Source: Nocardioides terrigena (GTDB taxonomy: Bacteria; Actinomycetota; Actinomycetes; Propionibacteriales; Nocardioidaceae). From it: a stretch of DNA of 64,000 nt. A program made the translations under genes and the position numbers. Position 1 is the stretch's first letter. Each line of letters begins with the position of its first letter. Below are positions 56,999 to 64,000 of this stretch, in pieces. The notes beneath the pieces are model-generated. The model saw only the letters and a program-made list of their open reading frames with translations, did not search any database and was not told the DNA's origin. The stretch covers positions 310,001 to 374,000 of the forward strand of contig NZ_PZYY01000003.1 of assembly GCF_003047265.1 (NCBI RefSeq), in the 5' to 3' direction.

Positions 56999-58114
56999 AT
57001 GGGGCGCGCCGCAGCCGTACGCCGCCTGCTCGCCGCCGGCGCGCTGGCCTGCCTGGTATGCCTCGTCGCGGCGTGTGCGGGGGTCAAGGACGTCCGTCCG
57101 GACGCTCCGACCGAGCGCCCCACCACGTCCCCGTCACCGACCCGCTCCCCCTCGGCGACCGACGAGCCCGACTCGGCCCGGGAGACCCCACCGCCGACCA
57201 TCACCCTCACCGTCGTCGGCGACGTGATGCTCGGGCGCGGCGTCGCCGCCGTGCATGCCGACCCGACCGCCACGCTGCGCCCGATGGCCCGGTTCCTCCG
57301 GCGGGCCGACATCACGGTCGGCACCCTCGAGAGCACCCTGTCGACCGACGGGGCACCCACCCAGGGCGGCGACAGCTTCGCGGCCGACCCCGCCGTGCTG
57401 CGCGGGCTCGCCGCGAGCGGGTTCGACGCCCTGTCGCTGGCCAACAACCACGTCGGCGACTACGGCGAGCGCGCACTGCTCGCCACCCTGCGGGAGTTCC
57501 GCGGCAGCGGGATCACGTCGTTCGGCGCCGGTCGGGACCTCGCCTCGGCCACCCGGGCCGCGGTGGTCGAGCGTGACGGAGTGCGGGTGGGGCTGATCGG
57601 CTTCAACGCCATCGGCGAGACACCCCGGGCCACGGCGTCGACGCCGGGCGCCTTGTCCGTGCGGATGCCGCCGCGCACCGGCCCCCTCCAGCGCGGCGAC
57701 CTGGCGCACGTGCTCGGCGCCGTGCGCGACCTCGATGCGCGGGTGGACGTGGTCGTGGTGCTCCCCCACTGGGGCACCCAGTACACCCACGTCCCCGAGC
57801 CGGTGCAGCGCCGGGTGGGCCGGCGCCTCGTCGACGCCGGGGCCGACCTCGTCGTCGGCGGCCACCCCCACTGGGTGCAGTCGCTCGAACGCCACCGGGG
57901 GGCCACGATCGCCCACTCGCTGGGCAACTTCGTCTTCGACATGAACTTCATGGAGCAAACCATGGAAGGGGTGGCACTGACGGCCACCATCACCGGTGGT
58001 GAGGTCGTCGCCGTGGACCTCGCGCCCTACCGGATGGACCCGACCTTCACCCCACGCCTGGTCCGCGGCGCCGCGGCGCGCGCGGTCCTCGCGGGCGTGC
58101 GGTCAGGGGGCTAG
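56999..58114 (+). CDS. CapA-family lipoprotein (metallophosphatase fold)
   Basis: 371 residues. Signal and lipobox VAAC (C26), a Pro/Ser/Thr-rich linker to about residue 65, then the CapA domain: VVGDVMLGRGV, NNHVGDYGERAL, LIGFNAIGE, VVVLPHWGTQYTHVP and VGGHPHWVQSLE, which supply the Asp/His/Asn residues of a calcineurin-like fold. CapA proteins act in poly-gamma-glutamate capsule assembly, but lone actinobacterial members have no proven role. Convergent with the M28 peptidase; the two coding ends overlap by 12 bp. Confidence 0.9.
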   Translation: MGRAAAVRRLLAAGALACLVCLVAACAGVKDVRPDAPTERPTTSPSPTRSPSATDEPDSARETPPPTITLTVVGDVMLGRGVAAVHADPTATLRPMARFLRRADITVGTLESTLSTDGAPTQGGDSFAADPAVLRGLAASGFDALSLANNHVGDYGERALLATLREFRGSGITSFGAGRDLASATRAAVVERDGVRVGLIGFNAIGETPRATASTPGALSVRMPPRTGPLQRGDLAHVLGAVRDLDARVDVVVVLPHWGTQYTHVPEPVQRRVGRRLVDAGADLVVGGHPHWVQSLERHRGATIAHSLGNFVFDMNFMEQTMEGVALTATITGGEVVAVDLAPYRMDPTFTPRLVRGAAARAVLAGVRSGG

Positions 58115-59086
58115 CCAGCCCAGCACCAGACGACCGACCCGTTCCAGCTGCGACGGGTCGACGACCGCCGGCACGTCCTGAGCCGAGTGGTAGCCGGCGT
58201 ACGGCGTGCTCCCCAGCCGCGCACCCGGGATCCCCGCCTGCGCGAACTGCCAGTGGTCGCTGGACCGGTTCGCCTCGCGCACGACCGGGACGCCGATCCG
58301 CCGGGCGGTCGCCGCCAGTTCCTCGGCGAGGGGGTCGGGACCGTCGTACGCCGACCCGACGGGCACGACGGTGCCGACACCGACCCGGTCGAGCGACACC
58401 ATGCCCCGCACGGCCACGCGCCCGGCGGGCGTGAGGCTGGCGACGTACTGGCGGGACCCGTAGTGGTGATCGGCGTCGGTCTCCCCGCGCGGCTCCTCCG
58501 CGCCGAAGGCCACCAGGACGACCGGCAGGCGGGCCCGTCGCGTGGCCAGCGTCCCGGCGACGGCCAGCAGGACGCCGACCCCGGACGCGTTGTCCTCCGC
58601 GCCCGGTGCCTGCGGCACGGTGTCGAGGTGGGCGCCGACCAGCAGGTGCGGCTCCCCCGGCCGGAGGCCGGGCGGGGTGGCCACGACGTTGACCGAGCGG
58701 CCGGCGCCCACCGGCACGCCCCACGAGACCCCGGCCGGCACCTCGACCGGCTGGAGCTCGACCTCGAGGCCCGAGCGGGACAGCTCGCGCGCCACCCAGC
58801 GGGCGGCCCGGTCGTACGACGGGCTCGTGGCCTCCCGCGGGCCGATGCGGCCGGCGAGGTGCCGCACCGCGTCGGCGGCGACCTGCGGCTCGAAGTCCGC
58901 GGCCCTCACCCCGGGTGTCGGCGTCGGTGCAGGCGCCGGAGTGGGCGTGGGTGTCGCTGGTGGCGCCGGTGTCGTCGAGACGGAGGCCGGGGACCGCTCG
59001 ACCGGGGCCTCCCGACTCGGGTCACCGCTCGCCGTACATGCGACCGCGGCCAGCCCCGCACAGAGCAGGACGGCCGCGGATCGCAT
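58103..59086 (-). CDS. M28-family zinc aminopeptidase, lipoprotein
   Basis: 327 residues. Signal with lipobox AVAC (C17), a Pro/Thr/Ala repeat linker (TPTPTPAPAPTPTPG), then an M28 domain with all metal ligands: His in VGAHLDTV, Asp in GAEDNASG, the catalytic Glu pair in FGAEEPRG, Asp in VSLDRVG and the last His in YHSAQD. It should cleave peptides at the cell surface. It begins 11 bp after the sigma-factor gene on the same strand, so it may be co-transcribed with it. Confidence 0.92.
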   Translation of the reverse strand: MRSAAVLLCAGLAAVACTASGDPSREAPVERSPASVSTTPAPPATPTPTPAPAPTPTPGVRAADFEPQVAADAVRHLAGRIGPREATSPSYDRAARWVARELSRSGLEVELQPVEVPAGVSWGVPVGAGRSVNVVATPPGLRPGEPHLLVGAHLDTVPQAPGAEDNASGVGVLLAVAGTLATRRARLPVVLVAFGAEEPRGETDADHHYGSRQYVASLTPAGRVAVRGMVSLDRVGVGTVVPVGSAYDGPDPLAEELAATARRIGVPVVREANRSSDHWQFAQAGIPGARLGSTPYAGYHSAQDVPAVVDPSQLERVGRLVLGWLAP

Positions 59087-59097
59087 GGGGGGAAGCG

Positions 59098-60600
59098 TCA
59101 GTCGAGGTAGTCGCGCAGGACCTGCGAGCGGCTCGGGTGGCGCAGCTTGGACATCGTCTTGGACTCGATCTGCCGGATGCGCTCGCGCGTCACGCCGTAG
59201 ACCTTGCCGATCTCGTCGAGCGTCTTCGGCTGGCCGTCGGTGAGGCCGAAGCGCATGCTCACGACTCCCGCCTCGCGCTCGGACAGGGTGTCGAGCACCG
59301 CGTGCAGCTGCTCCTGGAGGAGCGTGAACGACACGGCGTCGGCGGGCACGATCGCCTCGGAGTCCTCGATGAGGTCACCGAACTCCGAGTCGCCGTCCTC
59401 GCCGAGGGGCGTGTGCAGCGAGATCGGCTCGCGTCCGTACTTCTGGACCTCGATGACCTTCTCGGGGGTCATGTCGAGCTCCTTGGCGAGCTCCTCGGGC
59501 GTGGGCTCGCGGCCCAGGTCCTGGAGCATCTGCCGCTGGACGCGGGCGAGCTTGTTGATGACCTCGACCATGTGCACCGGGATGCGGATGGTGCGCGCCT
59601 GGTCGGCCATCGCGCGGGTGATCGCCTGGCGGATCCACCACGTCGCGTAGGTCGAGAACTTGTAGCCCTTGGTGTAGTCGAACTTCTCGACCGCACGGAT
59701 GAGGCCGAGGTTGCCCTCCTGGATCAGGTCGAGGAAGAGCATGCCGCGGCCGGTGTAGCGCTTGGCCAGCGAGACCACGAGGCGCAGGTTGGCCTCGAGG
59801 AGGTGGTTCTTGGCGCGACGGCCGTCCTCGGAGATCCACTCGAGCTCCTCGAGCACCTTCGGGCTGATCTTGCCGCCCTTGGCGAGCTTCTCCTCGGAGA
59901 AGAGGCCGGCCTCGATCCGCTTGGCGAGCTCGACCTCCATCTCGGCGTTGAGGAGGGGCACCTTGCCGATCTGCTTGAGGTAGTCCTTCACCGGGTCGGC
60001 GGTCGCACCGGCGACCATGACCTGCTGCTCGGGCTCGTCGGTGTCGTCGGAGGCGGAGACGGTGAAGGCCTGCTTCTCGTCCTCCTTGATGGTCGGGTCG
60101 ACCTTGACGTCCTTCTCGAACTGCGCGTCGGGCAGGTCGGGCAGGACCTTCTTGCCGTCCGCGCCGATCACCGCCGGCTCGAGCTCGGTCTCGAGGTCGA
60201 CCGCGCCGGCCGCCGCCTTCTTGGCCGGGGCCTTCTTGGCGGGAGCCTTCTTGGCAGCAGCCGCGGGCTCGGCCGCGGGGGCCGCCGGGGCCTTCTTGGC
60301 AGCCGCCTTGGTGGCGGTCTTCTTGGCCGTGGCGGCGGTCGTCGTCTTGCGGACGCCCGAGGTGGCCGCCGCGGCGCGCGACGTGTCGACACCGATCTCG
60401 ACCGAGATGCCCAGCCCACTCAGGTGGCCCAGCAGGGCCTTGAGGTGGCGTGGCTCGACCTGGGCGTCGTCACTGGCCTGTCGGAGGTCGTGGGTGGTCA
60501 CGCTGCCAGCGGGGGCGCCGCGCTCGACGAGCGCGACGATGGCCGGGTGCGCGAGCACCTCTGCGGGGAGCAACTTGCGTGCGTGCGAGGACACGAACAC
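59098..60600 (-). CDS. sigA: Principal RNA polymerase sigma factor (SigA/HrdB)
   Basis: 500 residues, GTG start. N-terminal region 1.1-like part, then a long Lys/Ala/Pro tract (residues about 85-135, repeats of KKAPAKK), an acidic stretch, and the conserved core: region 1.2 [16 protein letters not shown], region 2 [39 protein letters not shown] and [13 protein letters not shown], region 3, and region 4 [12 protein letters not shown]...[20 protein letters not shown]. It directs transcription of most genes and is RbpA's partner. No -10 box is obvious immediately before the GTG. Confidence 0.97.
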   Translation of the reverse strand: MFVSSHARKLLPAEVLAHPAIVALVERGAPAGSVTTHDLRQASDDAQVEPRHLKALLGHLSGLGISVEIGVDTSRAAAATSGVRKTTTAATAKKTATKAAAKKAPAAPAAEPAAAAKKAPAKKAPAKKAAAGAVDLETELEPAVIGADGKKVLPDLPDAQFEKDVKVDPTIKEDEKQAFTVSASDDTDEPEQQVMVAGATADPVKDYLKQIGKVPLLNAEMEVELAKRIEAGLFSEEKLAKGGKISPKVLEELEWISEDGRRAKNHLLEANLRLVVSLAKRYTGRGMLFLDLIQEGNLGLIRAVEKFDYTKGYKFSTYATWWIRQAITRAMADQARTIRIPVHMVEVINKLARVQRQMLQDLGREPTPEELAKELDMTPEKVIEVQKYGREPISLHTPLGEDGDSEFGDLIEDSEAIVPADAVSFTLLQEQLHAVLDTLSEREAGVVSMRFGLTDGQPKTLDEIGKVYGVTRERIRQIESKTMSKLRHPSRSQVLRDYLD

Positions 60601-60735
60601 CTCTCGTCAGAAGACTTCGGGGCGCGGCAAGGCCCGGTTTCGTCAAGAGCCGCGTTGCCATTCTGCCACGGCACCCCTCAGGACCCGAACCTGCGTCCCC
60701 GTGTCGCCGTCCGGGGCCGAACTTGAGTGGATCTG

Positions 60736-60891
60736 TACAGTTTCATCCGAGGGGAGTACCTCACCAAGGCCACCCGGTCACTACGGCGCGTCGTACCGCG
60801 CCTCGGGTGGACGCCGGCGTCGTCCGCGACGCACGGCGAGGGAGACCTCAGGCCCAGACACCTGTCCCTGAGAAGCCCGAGGAGAACCTCC
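60736..60891 (+). promoter_or_regulatory. yybP-ykoY (manganese) riboswitch candidate in the terC leader
   Basis: A TACAGT -10 candidate (60736-60741) is followed by an RNA leader of about 145 nt. It contains the two most conserved loops of the yybP-ykoY class: GGGGAGTA (60751-60758) and GAGGGAGACC (60838-60847), with paired segments between (for example CCACCCG / CGGGTGG). Just after, CTCAGG (60847-60852) pairs with CCTGAG (60867-60872), sharing bases with the aptamer end and lying 6 nt before the ribosome site GAGGAG (60879-60884). That suggests translational control. yybP-ykoY RNAs sense Mn2+ and often precede TerC/Alx genes, as here. Confidence 0.7.
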
Positions 60892-61881
60892 GTGCTCGAT
60901 TCCATCGCGTCCCCGACCCTGTGGTGGGTCACCATCGGCGCCGTCGTCGCCCTGCTGGTCGTGGACTTCCTCGCCACCCGCAGGCCCCACGAGGTGTCCA
61001 TGCGGGAGGCCGTCGGCTGGTCGGCGTTCTACGTCGCCCTCCCCCTGGCGTTCGGCGTCTACGTGTGGAACGCCCACGGCTCCGACCGCGGCCTGGAGTA
61101 CTACACCGGCTACCTGGTCGAGAAGACCCTGAGCGTCGACAACCTGTTCGTCTTCATGCTGCTGCTGGCGGCCTTCGCCGTGCCCAAGGCGCTCCAGCAG
61201 CGGGTGCTCCTCTACGGCATCGTGGGCGCCCTGGTGCTGCGCGGCATCTTCATCGCGCTCGGCGCGGCGGCCCTCGACCGGTTCGACTGGGTGTTCCTGG
61301 TCTTCGGTGGGGTCCTGCTGCTGACCGGCCTCAAGCTCCTGCGTGACGCACTCTCCGGGCACGACCACGAGGTCGACGTCAACGAGATGCGCGTCGTGCG
61401 GCTGACCCGCCGGGTGATGCCCGTGACCGACGAGTACGACGGCACCCGCCTCGTCGTACGCCGTGACGGCCGGCGCTGGCTGACGCCGCTCGCGCTCGTG
61501 GTGATCGCCGTCTTCGCCACCGACGTCGTCTTCGCCGTGGACTCGGTCCCGGCCGTCTACGGCATCACCGGCGACCCGTACCTCGTCTTCGCCACCAACG
61601 CCTTCGCCCTGCTCGGGCTGCGGGCGCTCTACTTCGTCCTCCAGGGCGCGCTCGCCAAGCTGGTGCACCTGTCCTACGGGCTGGCGGCCATCCTCGGCTT
61701 CATCGGGGTCAAGCTGGTCCTGCACTGGGCCCACGAGGTCTGGCCCTCGGTCCCCTCGGTGCCGACCCTGGCGTCGCTGGGCGTGATCCTCGGCATCCTC
61801 GCCGTCACCACGACGACCAGCCTGGTCGCCTCGCGGCGCACGACGCCGGAGCCGGAGCCGGAGCGGGTCGAGGCCCGCTAG
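60892..61881 (+). CDS. TerC/Alx-family membrane protein, putative Mn2+ exporter
   Basis: 329 residues, about nine membrane helices. Family marks are EYYTGYLVEKTLSVDNLFVFMLLLAAFAVP, with the acidic residues proposed to handle metal, and the later VIAVFATDVVFAVDSVPAVYGIT repeat. The GTG start has GAGGAG 7 nt upstream. A longer reading starting upstream passes through the riboswitch and is not protein-like. Manganese export or metalation of secreted proteins is the likely role. Confidence 0.93.
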   Translation: MLDSIASPTLWWVTIGAVVALLVVDFLATRRPHEVSMREAVGWSAFYVALPLAFGVYVWNAHGSDRGLEYYTGYLVEKTLSVDNLFVFMLLLAAFAVPKALQQRVLLYGIVGALVLRGIFIALGAAALDRFDWVFLVFGGVLLLTGLKLLRDALSGHDHEVDVNEMRVVRLTRRVMPVTDEYDGTRLVVRRDGRRWLTPLALVVIAVFATDVVFAVDSVPAVYGITGDPYLVFATNAFALLGLRALYFVLQGALAKLVHLSYGLAAILGFIGVKLVLHWAHEVWPSVPSVPTLASLGVILGILAVTTTTSLVASRRTTPEPEPERVEAR

Positions 61882-61897
61882 GCACGGTGCCGCCGGC

Positions 61898-63868
61898 TCA
61901 GGTGTTCGGGACGAGGATCGCGCGGTAGGCCCAGGTGCCGTCCGAGCTGACCACCGTCGGGGACCCCGTGACGCGTCCGCCCGCGAAGGGGACGCTGCGC
62001 AGGGCCCCGTCGGTGGACGACCCGTAGAGGATGCGTCCCGACGCCAGCGTCATCCCGGCGGCGCTGGCGAACGAGACTCCTCCCGCGTCGGCGGTGAACG
62101 TCTGGGCACCCACCACCTCGCTCTCCGGCGTGAAGTACCGGTAGTAGAGCCGGGCGTCGCCGGAGACCGTGTAGTAGAGGCGGTGCGTCGCCGGGTCGAA
62201 GAACATGCCCGTGACGCCTGCGATGGCGAACGGGATCCGCGTGCCGGTGTCGGGGTCGTCGCGCAGGTTGACCGTGCGCTGGGTGCCGGTCGCGCCCGTG
62301 CTCCGGGTGAAGGTGCGTGCGTAGAACGAGCCGTTGCTGAGGCCGTAGTAGACGGTGCCGTTGAGGAGGAACGCGCCACGGACCGTCGACCAGTCCATCG
62401 CCGTGTTGGCGGTGCTCGGCGCGCCCGTGGGCGCCCCGGTCGCGTCGGCGGCCCGGCGCTGGAGCACGCCACCGGCGGTGCGCTGGGCCACGAAGAGGTC
62501 GTGGGGCAGCACGGCGGCCGGCACCTCGGGCACGGCGGTGCCCCCGGCGAGCGGCATCAGGGCGACGCGGCCGTGCCGCTCACCGCCGATCTGCGTGGTG
62601 TCGCTGCCGACCCAGAGCCCCTGGCTCGTCGCGAACATCGCCTGGGCTCCCACCCCGCGCGTCCGGCCGGGGTTCCACGACAACGGGAGGCCGTTGACCG
62701 GGTCGAGGGCGGCGATGCCCGACCGGGGCACCGCCCCCGGACCGGCCTGGTCGCCCTGGAAGGGGTTGTTGAACCAGCGCATGTGCCCGCCGACGTACAC
62801 GGCGCTCCCGGTCACGGCCACGCCGTACGACGTGTCGCCACCGGTGTAGTCGACCCAGGACGGGTCGTTGCCCGTGCTGGCCGTCTCCCAGCGGGAGATC
62901 GTGTCGCAGAGCGTCCCGGACCCGGCCCCGCCCGCGAACGCGCCCGTCGTGGAGACGACGAAGTACGAGCCGTCCGGGGAGAGGTCGACGTCGCGCACGA
63001 ACGCGTCGAACGCGCGTGCGCAGGAGTTGCGGGACCGCTCGAACCGGTTGGTGGACCACGCGGAGAGCGTCGCCGTGGTGCCACTGGTGTCGAGCACGGC
63101 CACCTGCGCGCGCGGCTGGCCACCGACGGTCGCGAAGTTGCCGACGGCGGCGAGGCGTGAGCCGTCGGCGGTCACGTCGAAGCGCTTGACGTTGGTCGAG
63201 CCGCCGCCGTTGTTGGTGGGGTCGTAGACCCCGGCGAACGGGACGTTGACCGCGGCGAGGACGGCGCCGGAGGTGGCATCGAGGGCCGCCAGGGCACCGC
63301 GGGACGTCGCGGCCCCGGAGGACCGGACGCTGGTGAACCCGCCGCCGATGTAGACCCGCGGGCCGCGGACTACGACCTCGTTGACCTTCGCGCTGGGGAC
63401 CGCGTTGAAGGCGGGGACCACGGCTCCGGAGGCGGTGAGCTTGACGATGCGCTTGATGGCGCTGTTGCCGCCGACGGAGCCGAACGCTCCCGCGGCGTAG
63501 ACGTGGGTGCCGTCGGTGTCCAGCGAGTTGACCGCGCCGCCGAGGTTGGGGTTGAACGCCGTGTCGATGGCGCCGGTCGTGGCGTCGAACGCGAAGATCC
63601 GGTTGCGGACCAGGTCGTCACCGGTGTTGCCGAAGGTGTTGGCGGGACTCACCGAGGTGAAGGTCCCGGCCGCGATGATCTTGTTGCCCACCTGGGTGAT
63701 CGCGTTGACGGAGCCGTTCATGACGTGCGGCGTGACGTCGGCGGGGTTGGCCGAGACGACCCGGTTGCCGTGGTCGGCGTTGACGGCAGCGGAGGGCAGC
63801 GTGGCCGCGGTCAGCACCGCCAGGGAGGTGACGAGCAGGGTGGCACCCTGCCGGGCTCGCATCCGCAT
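61898..63868 (-). CDS. Secreted beta-propeller (delta-60/DUF5122-like repeat) protein
   Basis: 656 residues. Sec signal at 1-32 (ATLLVTSLAVLTAATLPSAA). Repeats of the type VYAAGAFGSVGG, VYIGGGFTSVR, LAAVGNFATVGG and VYVGGHMRWFN spaced by about 50-80 residues point to a propeller of delta-60 repeats in the N-terminal two thirds. The last third has RAADATGAPTGAPS and repeated YYGLSNGSFYAR-type strands (VRGAFLLNGTVYYG, RLYYTVSGDARLYYR). No catalytic motif seen; an extracellular binding or adhesion role is possible. The ATG has GAGGAG 6 nt upstream. Confidence 0.85.
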   Translation of the reverse strand: MRMRARQGATLLVTSLAVLTAATLPSAAVNADHGNRVVSANPADVTPHVMNGSVNAITQVGNKIIAAGTFTSVSPANTFGNTGDDLVRNRIFAFDATTGAIDTAFNPNLGGAVNSLDTDGTHVYAAGAFGSVGGNSAIKRIVKLTASGAVVPAFNAVPSAKVNEVVVRGPRVYIGGGFTSVRSSGAATSRGALAALDATSGAVLAAVNVPFAGVYDPTNNGGGSTNVKRFDVTADGSRLAAVGNFATVGGQPRAQVAVLDTSGTTATLSAWSTNRFERSRNSCARAFDAFVRDVDLSPDGSYFVVSTTGAFAGGAGSGTLCDTISRWETASTGNDPSWVDYTGGDTSYGVAVTGSAVYVGGHMRWFNNPFQGDQAGPGAVPRSGIAALDPVNGLPLSWNPGRTRGVGAQAMFATSQGLWVGSDTTQIGGERHGRVALMPLAGGTAVPEVPAAVLPHDLFVAQRTAGGVLQRRAADATGAPTGAPSTANTAMDWSTVRGAFLLNGTVYYGLSNGSFYARTFTRSTGATGTQRTVNLRDDPDTGTRIPFAIAGVTGMFFDPATHRLYYTVSGDARLYYRYFTPESEVVGAQTFTADAGGVSFASAAGMTLASGRILYGSSTDGALRSVPFAGGRVTGSPTVVSSDGTWAYRAILVPNT

Positions 63869-63933
63869 ACCGGTCTCCTCAGCACCGAGGAGGTGGTGGC
63901 GCACCGCCCGGCGCGCTCCTCGCCTGAGACGGT
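63869..63933 (-). promoter_or_regulatory. Leader with alternative hairpins around the ribosome site
   Basis: On the minus strand ACCGTCTCAG (63933-63924) can pair with CTGAGGAGACCGGT (63882-63869), burying the ribosome site GAGGAG. A competing stem CGAGGAG/CTCCTCG forms between the two arms with a GC-rich interior. The promoter was not located in the remaining 67 bases to the window edge. Confidence 0.4.
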
Positions 63934-64000
63934 CACCCACCAGGCACGGGTCCTGACCCGACTCCGGCCGACATCGCCCAAATCGGGTAGCGAAGATTGA

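Overview
The window looks like a chromosomal core segment of a high-GC actinobacterium, most likely Nocardioidaceae/Nocardioides-like. The pointers are roughly 70% GC, GTG starts, RbpA, WhiA, OpcA, a mycothiol-dependent maleylpyruvate-isomerase family enzyme, an acVLRF1 protein and an LprG-like lipoprotein/exporter pair. The genus is inferred from gene content and order only. I see no rRNA, tRNA, CRISPR array, insertion sequence or prophage.

Layout. 1-4.9 kb: two ABC exporter pairs (the first cut by the window edge), an 80-residue XRE regulator, an acVLRF1-type peptidyl-tRNA hydrolase, an NYN nuclease and a short ASCH protein. 4.9-11.7 kb: the complete Fe-S assembly operon sufR-B-D-Rieske-C-S-U-T, all on the minus strand, behind an operator-rich promoter. 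11.7-17.2 kb: two more ABC-2 exporters, divergent from each other, then heme A/heme O synthesis (ctaA, ctaB). 17.3-25.5 kb: pentose phosphate/glycolysis operon tkt-tal-pgi-zwf-opcA-pgl. 25.5-32.4 kb: rbpA, secG, tpiA-pgk-gap, whiA, yvcK, rapZ. 32.4-38.1 kb: uvrC, a Rieske lipoprotein and uvrA (with a LexA box). 38.2-42.6 kb: a mycothiol-dependent enzyme with an MBL-fold hydrolase, a flavoprotein reductase that ends where its ferredoxin domain should begin, an NTF2-like protein, a thioredoxin-rhodanese fusion and a lipase-like hydrolase. 42.6-54.4 kb: a second type II topoisomerase pair (parC-like and parE-like), separated by an LprG/P55-like lipid export pair, a flavin monooxygenase with its divergent GAF regulator, a beta-carbonic anhydrase and small membrane proteins. 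54.6-64 kb: small zinc-ribbon protein, DUF456 and EamA membrane proteins, CapA-like lipoprotein, M28 peptidase, principal sigma factor, a TerC transporter behind a likely manganese (yybP-ykoY) riboswitch, and a large secreted beta-propeller protein.

How the genes work together. Much of the window is central physiology: Fe-S assembly, heme A for cytochrome oxidase, carbon flux and NADPH, transcription (sigma factor and RbpA), DNA repair and topology. Operons are tightly packed, with many ATGA/GTGA stop-start overlaps. At least a dozen genes carry a TANNNT -10 box 6-7 nt before the start codon, so leaderless transcription is common and helps fix several starts.

Most unusual observations. (1) Two copies of a composite inverted-repeat element (about 180 bp; 87-bp outer unit with identical 47-bp spacer length) each fill the gap between a convergent gene pair. 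(2) The 7-mer GTACGAC/GTCGTAC is strikingly frequent and is kept even where it forces rare codons. (3) The palindrome GGGTTGCAACC(C) recurs in two divergent promoter regions 11 kb apart. (4) An XRE regulator and acVLRF1 hydrolase sit together between ABC exporters.
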